NCBI RefSeq assembly: GCF_009711225.1
Contig: NZ_WMIE01000001.1
Location: 620,001-684,000 of the forward strand
Origin: Paracoccus aestuariivivens
GTDB taxonomy: Bacteria; Pseudomonadota; Alphaproteobacteria; Rhodobacterales; Rhodobacteraceae
Direction: 5' to 3'
DNA: 64,000 bases
The position numbers and the translations under genes were made by a program. The notes under the pieces are model-generated. The model did not search any database. It had not been told where the DNA came from and was given only the letters and a program-made list of their open reading frames with translations. Shown here piece after piece: positions 48,516 through 55,574 of this stretch; the first letter of the stretch is position 1, and each line of letters starts with the position of its first letter.

Positions 48516-48537
48516 AGACTGCTCTGAGGGGCAGTCT
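48516..48537 (-). terminator. Hairpin at the end of hpf (weak terminator)
   Basis: AGACTGC (48516-48522) pairs with GCAGTCT (48531-48537), overlapping the hpf stop. There is no T-run, so partial termination or mRNA processing between hpf and ptsN is more likely than full termination. Confidence 0.45.
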
Positions 48538-49111
48538 AGCGCAAGTTGCGGGGGTCGATCCAGCCTACGTTGCCATCGTCACGGCGGTAGACCACGTTCA
48601 CGCCCCCATGTTTCTCATTGCGGAACACCAGCAGGGGGGACCCGCCAAGTTCCATCTGCATCACAGCCTCACCGACAGACACCGTTGGAACACGAGTTTC
48701 CATTTCGGCGATGATCATCGGTTGCAGCTCGCCGCCCTGCGATTCCCAATCGTCCTCATCAGCGGCCAGCACATACATGCCCGCCTGTTCGAAGGCAACT
48801 GGCTCGACCCGGTCCTTGTGATGGTCTTTCAGGCGACGTTTGTAGCGGCGCAGCTGCTTGTCCATGCGCTCCTTGCACTGGTCGAAAGCGGCGTAGATCT
48901 CGGTCGAGGCACCTTTGGCCTGCACAGTCAGGCCGGTCGACAAATGCACCACGGCATCGCTGATGAATTCATGCGCGTTGCGGGAAAAGATGACGGTCGC
49001 GTCGGTGGGACGCTGCGAATATTTCTCCATGACCTCGCCCAGCTCGGTCTTCACATGCGTCGAAAGTGCATCTCCGACGTCGATCTGCTTTCCGCTGATT
49101 TGGTAGCGCAT
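48536..49111 (-). CDS. hpf: Long-form ribosome hibernation-promoting factor
   Basis: Binds 70S ribosomes in stationary phase and dimerises them to 100S. The 191-residue protein has the N-terminal ribosome-binding domain (MRYQISGKQIDVGDALSTHV, DATVIFSRNAHEF, KRRLKDHHKDR) and the C-terminal dimerisation domain from about 130 with GEAVMQMELGGSPLLVFRNEKHGGVNVVYRRDDGNVG in parts. Start at 49111 with AAAGGA 12 bases upstream. In related genomes rpoN usually sits between lptB and hpf; here it does not. Confidence 0.94.
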   Translation of the reverse strand: MRYQISGKQIDVGDALSTHVKTELGEVMEKYSQRPTDATVIFSRNAHEFISDAVVHLSTGLTVQAKGASTEIYAAFDQCKERMDKQLRRYKRRLKDHHKDRVEPVAFEQAGMYVLAADEDDWESQGGELQPMIIAEMETRVPTVSVGEAVMQMELGGSPLLVFRNEKHGGVNVVYRRDDGNVGWIDPRNLR

Positions 49112-49181
49112 GGTGGTCCGTCCTTTCGGTTGCCCGGCCTTGCTGCACGCCGCCCTCGCGGCGTGGCCGTCCGGGTGCAGG

Positions 49182-49203
49182 GGCGGGCTTCCTCGGGCCC
49201 GCC
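49182..49203 (-). promoter_or_regulatory. hpf leader hairpin
   Basis: GGCGGGC (49182-49188) pairs with GCCCGCC (49197-49203) in the 162-base gap upstream of hpf. On the minus strand a TATAAGG sequence lies immediately upstream, so the hairpin would sit at the start of an hpf-specific transcript or stabilise a read-through transcript from lptB. The TATAAGG as a -10 lacks a convincing -35. Confidence 0.4.
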
Positions 49204-49273
49204 TTATATCCATTTGGTGACACGTCCGCGCCTATGTCAACGGGCGCGAGATGTCGCACCCGCCGTCGGCGGA

Positions 49274-50023
49274 TCAGTTCATGCGGAAAGTTTCGCCCAG
49301 GTACACGCGCCGCACCTGCGGATCGTCCACGATCTCGGCTGTTGTGCCGGATTTGAGCACATGCCCATCGTGCAAAATGTAGGCGCGGTCCACGATTTCC
49401 AGCGTTTCGCGGACATTGTGATCGGTGATCAGCACCCCGATTCCACGGCTTTTCAGGTCATGCACCAGCCCCCGAATCTCGCCGACGGCAATCGGGTCGA
49501 CGCCCGCAAAGGGCTCGTCCAGCAGCAGGTACGAGGGATTCGCGGCAAGGCAGCGCGCGATCTCGACCCGGCGGCGTTCACCGCCCGACAAGGCCATGGC
49601 CGGAGCGTTGCGCAGATGCTCGATCGAAAATTCGCCGAGCAGAGTTTCAAGCCGGTCGCGACGGTGATGCGCGTCGCGGCAAACCAGTTCCAGAACCGAA
49701 GCGATGTTCTGCTCGACGCTCAGGCCGCGAAAGATCGACATCTCTTGCGGAAGATAGCCGATTCCCAACTGGGCGCGGCGATACATCGGCAGGGCGGTCG
49801 CGTCCTCTCCGTCGATCAGCACCTGTCCGGCATCCGGCGTCACCAGACCCGCGACGCAGTAGAAACAGGTGGTCTTGCCCGAGCCGTTCGGCCCCAACAG
49901 CGCGACGACCTCGCCTCGGTTCAAGGTCAACCCGACCTCGCGGATAACGGGGCGATTGCGATAGGATTTGCGCAAAGCCCGGACACGGAGCCCCTGAGCG
50001 GTGGATTCGCCTTGTGTCATCAA
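49274..50023 (-). CDS. lptB: LPS export ABC transporter ATP-binding protein LptB
   Basis: ATPase of the LptB2FG complex that extracts LPS from the inner membrane. The 249-residue protein has Walker A LLGPNGSGKTT near residue 43, LSGGERRRVEIAR near 142 and YLLLDEPFAGVD near 163. It also has GVLITDHNVRETL with the switch His near 195. It overlaps the lptA stop by four bases. LptF/G are elsewhere. Confidence 0.95.
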   Translation of the reverse strand: MMTQGESTAQGLRVRALRKSYRNRPVIREVGLTLNRGEVVALLGPNGSGKTTCFYCVAGLVTPDAGQVLIDGEDATALPMYRRAQLGIGYLPQEMSIFRGLSVEQNIASVLELVCRDAHHRRDRLETLLGEFSIEHLRNAPAMALSGGERRRVEIARCLAANPSYLLLDEPFAGVDPIAVGEIRGLVHDLKSRGIGVLITDHNVRETLEIVDRAYILHDGHVLKSGTTAEIVDDPQVRRVYLGETFRMN

Positions 50024-50502
50024 TTCTGTCCAGGCTGAAGAACGCTGCGCACCCGGCCCGAGGCATTGGCCTGTCCGGTCGCTAGGTTGACTGTCACCGT
50101 TTCGCCAGCCAGAACGCTTTGCCCCTGCGTCAGCAGAACATCCCCCTTCAGCACGACATTGCCGGAATCGACATTATAATCGGCTGTGTTCGCCTCGGCG
50201 GCGTCATCTCCACTGGCAAGGGTGACATTTCCTTCGGCCTTAAGCGCACTGATCCTTTGCTGGTCATCATTGGCATAGGTAACTGTCACGCGGTCGGCGG
50301 ACAGACGCATCGCACCCTGCCCGATCAGCACATGACCCGAAAACACCGCCTGACCGGTCTTCTGATCGACCTGCAGGTTATCGGCCGTCACCTCGACGGG
50401 TTCTTTGATATCCTGAGCATTACCAAAACCAGAGGTCTGTGCGTTAGCCGCAGCGCCAAACGCAAGCGAGACGACAAGGGGCAGCAGGGCAAGGCGGTTC
50501 AT
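50020..50502 (-). CDS. lptA: LPS transport periplasmic protein LptA
   Basis: Periplasmic bridge protein for LPS. The 160-residue product starts MNRLALLPLVVSLAFGAAANAQ, a signal peptide with ANAQ cleavage. The OstA fold appears as repeated short strands with VTADNLQVDQKTGQAVFSGHVLIGQGAMRLSADRVTVTYA in parts and VDSGNVVLKGDVLLTQGQSVLAGETVTV. Start 50502 with AAAGGA eight bases upstream. Overlaps lptB. Confidence 0.93.
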   Translation of the reverse strand: MNRLALLPLVVSLAFGAAANAQTSGFGNAQDIKEPVEVTADNLQVDQKTGQAVFSGHVLIGQGAMRLSADRVTVTYANDDQQRISALKAEGNVTLASGDDAAEANTADYNVDSGNVVLKGDVLLTQGQSVLAGETVTVNLATGQANASGRVRSVLQPGQN

Positions 50503-50576
50503 CAGGATTCCTTTCTGCCGCCGACGGGTTCCGAATATCCGGAACTCGCCTGCAAAAGCCAGTTGGTTCATGCGGG

Positions 50577-51155
50577 TCACGGTCGGTATATCAACCGGAC
50601 TCCGCCCTTCAAATCAAGAATATGATCGGGCTGATCGGGTGCTACTGGACGCAATTCCATCTGTCCGGCGGTCAGATCGCCGAACGGCGCGCGAACATTC
50701 ACTTCACGTTCAGCCACCACGGTGCCCGCCGTCGTCGAGGCGTGGAATTCGGGCGCGGTCACGATCCAGCCATCCGCAGTCGTCATCCGCACGCCGTCTT
50801 TCAACGCGATCCGGTCGCCCTCGACCAAGGCCGATCCGGCGCTGACTTCTGCGGCGCGGCCGTCTTTGGCGCGCAAGGTCATGCGGATGCTGCTGACCTG
50901 ACCTTCGTCCTGCCCCCGTCCGGGCACGGCTTCGGTCCCTGATATGGTCAATTGCGAGCCGTTCGTCGTCACCCCTGTATAGGTCGGATTGGTGATCGCC
51001 TGCCGCTCGGCGAGATCCTGCGGATCGACATCGGCATAGGGAATCGAGCTTTCCGGTTCGGGATGACGCCCCAGCAAAAACAGCACCGACAATAACGCCA
51101 GTGCTGTCAGGGGCAGCAAAACCCGAAGCCAAGCCACGATCCGCGACCGGAGCAT
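50577..51155 (-). CDS. lptC: LPS export protein LptC
   Basis: A membrane-anchored periplasmic subunit that receives LPS from LptB2FG. The 192-residue protein has one N-terminal transmembrane segment (VAWLRVLLPLTALALLSVLFLLG from 8 on, in parts) and an OstA-like beta-jellyroll with DGWIVTAPEFHASTTAGTVVAEREVNVRAPFGDLTAGQMEL in parts. It is preceded by kdsD (3-base gap) and followed by lptA. Confidence 0.9.
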   Translation of the reverse strand: MLRSRIVAWLRVLLPLTALALLSVLFLLGRHPEPESSIPYADVDPQDLAERQAITNPTYTGVTTNGSQLTISGTEAVPGRGQDEGQVSSIRMTLRAKDGRAAEVSAGSALVEGDRIALKDGVRMTTADGWIVTAPEFHASTTAGTVVAEREVNVRAPFGDLTAGQMELRPVAPDQPDHILDLKGGVRLIYRP

Positions 51156-51158
51156 GGT

Positions 51159-52103
51159 TCAGACCATCCCCGTCCGAAGGAAGTCATGGATATGCAGCAG
51201 CCCGACCGGAGCCCCGTCCTTCAGGACGAACAGGCTGGTAATCTTGCGCGCCTGCATTTCCGACAGCGCCTGCTCGGCAAGGCTGTCGGGCGTGATGCTG
51301 CGCGGATTCTTGGTCATGACCTCGCTGGCGGTATGACTGAGCAACCCGTCCATGTGACGACGAAGGTCACCGTCGGTTATGATCCCTGCCAACTGCCCCT
51401 GCGCATCGGTCACGCCGGTGACGCCGAAGCCTTTCTGGCTGATAACCAGAAGCGCCTCGGACATGGGCGCGCCCTCGGCCACCAGCGGGATGTCGCGATG
51501 CATCATGTCGCCCACACGGGATAGCTTCGCCCCCAGCTTGCCGCCGGGATGGAAGGTGCGGAAATGCTCGGGTGTGAACTTGCGATGCTCCATCAGCGCA
51601 ATTGCCAAAGCATCGCCAAGCGCCATGGTCATCGTCGTCGAGGTCGTCGGAACGATGCCCGAACCGCAGGCTTCAGGTGCCGAAGGCAACACCAGCGCCG
51701 CATCGGACTGACGCAGCAGCGTCGAGTCGGCGCGGCTGGCCACCCCGATCAGCGGAATGTTGAAACGTCGGGTATGGGCGATCAGGTCCGCCAGTTCCGG
51801 TGTCTCGCCGCTATTGGACAGGACCAGCGCCACATCGCTTTCGGTGACCATGCCCAGATCACCGTGGCTCGCCTCGCCCGGATGGACGAATTGCGCCGGA
51901 GTGCCGGTCGAGGCCAGCGTCGCCGCGATCTTGCGCCCGACATGGCCGGATTTTCCCATGCCCGAAACGATGACCCGCCCCTTCGCCGCAAGAATCATCT
52001 CGATCGCCCGATCGAAACTGTCGCCCAGACTATCCGAAAGTGCGACCAGACCATCGGCTTCGGTCCGGATTACGCGGCGGGCTGTATCTAGATATGCGCT
52101 CAT
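51159..52103 (-). CDS. kdsD: D-arabinose-5-phosphate isomerase KdsD/KpsF
   Basis: Converts ribulose-5-phosphate to arabinose-5-phosphate, the first step of Kdo synthesis. The 314-residue protein has a SIS domain near 35-165 (VIVSGMGKSGHVGRKIAATLASTGTPAQFVHPGEASHGDLGM and SNSGETPELADLI, in parts) and a CBS pair near 200-310. Start ATG 52103 with GAGG upstream; a GTG at 52112 is less likely. The order kdsD-lptC-lptA-lptB joins Kdo supply with LPS export. Confidence 0.94.
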   Translation of the reverse strand: MSAYLDTARRVIRTEADGLVALSDSLGDSFDRAIEMILAAKGRVIVSGMGKSGHVGRKIAATLASTGTPAQFVHPGEASHGDLGMVTESDVALVLSNSGETPELADLIAHTRRFNIPLIGVASRADSTLLRQSDAALVLPSAPEACGSGIVPTTSTTMTMALGDALAIALMEHRKFTPEHFRTFHPGGKLGAKLSRVGDMMHRDIPLVAEGAPMSEALLVISQKGFGVTGVTDAQGQLAGIITDGDLRRHMDGLLSHTASEVMTKNPRSITPDSLAEQALSEMQARKITSLFVLKDGAPVGLLHIHDFLRTGMV

Positions 52104-52112
52104 CGCCCTCAC

Positions 52113-52727
52113 CTAATGACGGAAGATATCATTTTCATCCCCCCAGCCCATCAGATCCAGATGGGCACGGGCAGGAAGGAAATCAAAACAGGCCTGCGCC
52201 AGACCCATGCGGCCCTCGCGCTCAAGCCGCTTCTCGAGTTCGGCTTTGAGGCGATGCAGGTACAGCACATCCGAGGCAGCATATTCCAATTGCGCATCCG
52301 ACAGCGTTTCCGCGCCCCAATCGCTGGTCTGCTGCTGCTTCGAGATATCCACGCCGACCATTTCGCTCAGCAGGTATTTCAACCCGTGGCGGTCGGTAAA
52401 GGTCCGGATCATCCGCGAGGCGATCTTGGTGCACCAGACCGGAGTCGTGACGACACCGAATGCGGCCTCCAAGGCAGCGATATCGAAGCGACCGAAGTGG
52501 AACAGTTTCTGCACCTTGGGATCGGCAAGCAACTTGGTCAGGTTGGGGGCCTTGCGCTGCCCCCTGGCGATCTGGACCAGATGCGCCTTTCCGTCTCCGG
52601 ATGAAAGTTGCACCAGACATAGCCGGTCACGGCGCATGTCCAGCCCCATCGTCTCGGTGTCGATGGCGACAACCGGACCAAGGTCAAGATCGTCCGGCAG
52701 GTCGTTTTGATAAAGATGAATGCTCAT
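52113..52727 (-). CDS. Ribonuclease D-like 3'-5' exonuclease (short, no HRDC domain)
   Basis: A 204-residue DEDD exonuclease: VAIDTETMGLDMRRDRLCLVQLSSGDGKAHLVQI near residues 19-52 in parts with D22 and E24, FHFGRFDIAALEAAFG (Asp of motif II) and the motif III YAASDVLYLHRLKAELEKRL. Full RNase D proteins add HRDC domains (~370 residues); this one ends before them. Start 52727; open frame to 52886 unsupported. Upstream of kdsD on the same strand; could be co-transcribed. Confidence 0.88.
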   Translation of the reverse strand: MSIHLYQNDLPDDLDLGPVVAIDTETMGLDMRRDRLCLVQLSSGDGKAHLVQIARGQRKAPNLTKLLADPKVQKLFHFGRFDIAALEAAFGVVTTPVWCTKIASRMIRTFTDRHGLKYLLSEMVGVDISKQQQTSDWGAETLSDAQLEYAASDVLYLHRLKAELEKRLEREGRMGLAQACFDFLPARAHLDLMGWGDENDIFRH

Positions 52728-52903
52728 CGCGGGTTCCGGCAGTGCGTGAATGTCTTGCCCCGAGCCATAACCCCTTTTTCCCGACTCATGCCAGTCCCTT
52801 GCCCCGACATCGGCCCAGTTCTGCTGCCCGAAGTCGCGAAGACACTGCGACAGATTTGCAACAATCCTGACAGTTTTACTTAACATCAGAGAATGATTCC
52901 TGA

Positions 52904-52940
52904 GTGAAATACTTGTGATTCACCGCGCCGTTTGAATATG
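52904..52940 (+). promoter_or_regulatory. Promoter and possible operator of the TonB receptor gene
   Basis: An inverted repeat GTGAA (52904-52908) ... TTCAC (52919-52923) overlaps a -35-like TTGTGA (52913-52918), with AATATG (52935-52940) sixteen bases further on. This suggests a repressor site over the promoter, as expected of an iron- or metabolite-regulated receptor. The repeat does not match the classical Fur box closely. Confidence 0.4.
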
Positions 52941-52975
52941 GTCCGCGCAGTCTGAACTGAACCTAAGGCAAACCT

Positions 52976-54988
52976 ATGAAAATCCGCAGCATTCTATTGC
53001 TGGCGGGGGCGTCTTCGCTTGCCCTCGCGACGGCCCTTGCGGCTCAAGAGACGGTCACCGTCGAAACTGCAGCCGCAGAAACCGCCACATCAGGAATTAC
53101 GCTGCAGCCAATTACGCTGGTTGCTGATGGTCAGGAAAACGTCGAGGCGACCGGTGGTATCACCGTCACGCCGGACGATATCGACATCCTGCAACCCGCC
53201 GATGTGTCGGAACTCTTTTCGCGCGATTCCGGGATTACCGTATCGGGCGGAGCCGGCCCCTCGAAGCGCATCCACGTTTTCGGCATGGAGCAATCGAATC
53301 TGGCGGTCAGCGTGGACGGCGTTCCGCAGGGCGTGACCAGTTGGCACCACACCGGTTCGAACGTCATCGACCCCGCCTTCCTGAAATCGGTCGAGGTCGA
53401 GGCCGGTGCCGCCGCCGCCGATGCCGGTTTCGGAGCAGCCGCGGGTGCGGTGCGCTATGAAACGGTAGGCGCCAAAGATCTTCTGCAGGATGGCCGGACC
53501 TCGGGTGGTCGTGTCGGCCTGTCCTACGGCACGAACGGCCGCGGCGTTTCGGGCAGTCTGGCGGGCTTTGGCCTGTACCAAGGCTTCGACTGGTTCGTGA
53601 TGCTGCACGGCGCCAATGGCGACAATTACGAGAATGGCGACGGCAAGGAGATGCCGGGCACCGAGCCCGCAACCCAAGGCGCGCTGACCAAGCTGGGCTA
53701 TGAATTCGAAGGCCACCGCGTCGAGTTGGCCTATGAATACAGCAAGGACGATGCCGACCGCGTCATCAAGATGAACATGGACCTTGACCATACGGACGAG
53801 GTCTTCCCGCTGAAAGTCAGCCGCAACACGCTGAGCCTGAAATATAGCTCGATCGCGCCGACCGACAGTTGGGACCCCGAGGCGATGCTGTATGTCAGCC
53901 GCAACGAATACTGGCGTCCGAACTATGCCACTGGCGAGCGGGCGATCAATGGTGACATGGATCTAGAATCCACCACCATCGGCGGTGTTATGAAAAACAC
54001 CTATTCGCTGGATCAGGGCAAGATCACGGCCGGCGTCGATTGGGCCTATGACGACTACCGTATCGACAATTACGGCGATCGCGCGCCCGCCGTGCACACG
54101 CTGGAAACCATGCAGATCGGCGCATTCGTGCAGGGCCGCTTCGAATTCGAGAACGGCATCGACGTCTCGACCGGTATGCGTCTGGACCATCAGCGCTTCA
54201 CCGACTGGAACGGCGAACAACTTTCCGACACCGGTGCCAGCGTCAACGCCACGGCATCCTACGAATTCGCCGAGGGCTACGAGGTCTTTGCCGGCGCGTC
54301 GCAAACCTGGCTTGGCTACGATATCGGCGAGTATGGTCTGCTGCATGCGCGTGACGAAACCTTCGTCACCGCACCCGGCTACGATCCCGCCGAGGCGACC
54401 AACGTCAAACTGGGCCTGAACGCCAACCAAGGCAACTGGACCGGCAACCTGACCTTCTTCGACACCCGCCTGAAGGGTCTGGCCGAATACGACACCGACG
54501 TAAACCAGCTGGTCAACGCCGACGACTACCGCAGCAACGGCTTCACCCTGCAAGGGAACTACAGCTGGGGCTCGGGCCGCGTTGGTGCCAGCTTCACCAA
54601 AGCTGACGTGACCCAGAACGGCGATGACGTGCTTCCGAACGGCGGGACGGTCGTTCCTGTCGGCCAACTCGCGACGTTGTTCGTCGATCAGGAACTGGCG
54701 CAGTACAACATCAAATTCGGCGGCACTCTGGAATGGGCAGGTGACCTTGACGGCGCCTACCTGACCGAAGCCGGATTCGAGAACCACTCATCCTACACCG
54801 TCGCCAATATCTACGGCGAATGGCGGCCAGAGAACTACGACAACATCGCAGTGCATCTGAACGTCGACAACCTGTTTGACGAAACCTACTACGAGCGTTC
54901 GAGCTACGTTCAATACAGCCCTCGTGACGTCTACCCGCTTTACGCTCCGGGCCGCACGGTCACGCTGGGCGTGAAAATGGACTTCTGA
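52976..54988 (+). CDS. TonB-dependent outer-membrane receptor
   Basis: A 670-residue porin-like receptor. Signal peptide MKIRSILLLAGASSLALATALAAQ, then a short N-terminal stretch and a plug domain (VTPDDIDILQPADVSELFSRDSGITV near 63-90 in parts; GVPQGVTSWHHTG near 117; SVEVEAGAAAADAGFGAAAGAVRYET near 140, in parts). The 22-strand barrel ends with the typical FDETYYERSSYVQYSPRD region and terminal Phe. It is like haem/siderophore receptors; a ligand cannot be assigned. It stands alone, without TonB-ExbBD or ABC genes. Confidence 0.92.
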   Translation: MKIRSILLLAGASSLALATALAAQETVTVETAAAETATSGITLQPITLVADGQENVEATGGITVTPDDIDILQPADVSELFSRDSGITVSGGAGPSKRIHVFGMEQSNLAVSVDGVPQGVTSWHHTGSNVIDPAFLKSVEVEAGAAAADAGFGAAAGAVRYETVGAKDLLQDGRTSGGRVGLSYGTNGRGVSGSLAGFGLYQGFDWFVMLHGANGDNYENGDGKEMPGTEPATQGALTKLGYEFEGHRVELAYEYSKDDADRVIKMNMDLDHTDEVFPLKVSRNTLSLKYSSIAPTDSWDPEAMLYVSRNEYWRPNYATGERAINGDMDLESTTIGGVMKNTYSLDQGKITAGVDWAYDDYRIDNYGDRAPAVHTLETMQIGAFVQGRFEFENGIDVSTGMRLDHQRFTDWNGEQLSDTGASVNATASYEFAEGYEVFAGASQTWLGYDIGEYGLLHARDETFVTAPGYDPAEATNVKLGLNANQGNWTGNLTFFDTRLKGLAEYDTDVNQLVNADDYRSNGFTLQGNYSWGSGRVGASFTKADVTQNGDDVLPNGGTVVPVGQLATLFVDQELAQYNIKFGGTLEWAGDLDGAYLTEAGFENHSSYTVANIYGEWRPENYDNIAVHLNVDNLFDETYYERSSYVQYSPRDVYPLYAPGRTVTLGVKMDF

Positions 54989-55015
54989 GGCAGGGCCTCA
55001 GTCGCAATGATCTGA

Positions 55016-55042
55016 AGGGGTTCCTTGCGGAGCCCCTTTTCA
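55016..55042 (+). terminator. Terminator after the TonB receptor
   Basis: AGGGG-T-TCC (55016-55024) pairs with GGA-G-CCCCT (55029-55037), loop TTGC, followed by TTTCATTTTC. It separates the receptor from the small secreted gene. Confidence 0.8.
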
Positions 55043-55174
55043 TTTTCAGGTGTGGCTTTCTTTCGAGCGACAGGGCTTCTCCGCCGGATTCACCATGAAT
55101 GGAAAATCCCGCTCAAATCACCTTGCGGTATCACGAGAACATATGCGAACAATTCGGCACGCCCTCGACGAGCC

Positions 55175-55558
55175 ATGTTTATGAAGCTAGCAGCGTTACT
55201 CGCCATTTTGTTCATCCCTCTTTTCCAAACTCCAAGCGCAGCCAATTCCGGTTCAGCCACACCCGTCGAGTTACAGTGCGGTCCTGAAGGGGATGCATCG
55301 GAAAATAGGCTGTGCGAGGCGCTGGAATACACGCTTTTGCGTCGCGGCTATAAGATTCAGAATAACAGCCAAACAAAAATAAGACTCGTCAGCAAGAACG
55401 GACCTGACGGCTCGATGAGAGCACGTCTGGAAATCTCCCGCGATGGAAGCGTAAGTTACGGAGCGGAAGCCGAACTCTCTGTCATTGACCGAAACTCGAT
55501 TCCCGAAAGATCAATAAATTCATTCGCCGCCAGCCTGTTGGATAGATCAGGCTTCTAA
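55175..55558 (+). CDS. Small secreted protein of unknown function, upstream of a serralysin
   Basis: From the ATG at 55175 (or 55181) the 127-residue product starts MFMKLAALLAILFIPLFQTPSAANSG, a clear signal peptide cleaved near SAA-NS. The mature part (about 103 residues) contains two Cys (VELQCGPEG and ENRLCEALEYTLLRRGYKI) and beta-rich segments (ARLEISRDGSVSYGAEAELSVID). It ends 16 bases before the serralysin gene. The size, single disulfide candidate and position suggest an inhibitor or export partner of the protease, though I see no similarity to the known AprI-type inhibitor. The base composition is somewhat lower in GC than its neighbours. Confidence 0.72.
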   Translation: MFMKLAALLAILFIPLFQTPSAANSGSATPVELQCGPEGDASENRLCEALEYTLLRRGYKIQNNSQTKIRLVSKNGPDGSMRARLEISRDGSVSYGAEAELSVIDRNSIPERSINSFAASLLDRSGF

Positions 55559-55574
55559 TTTCCACACATAGACG

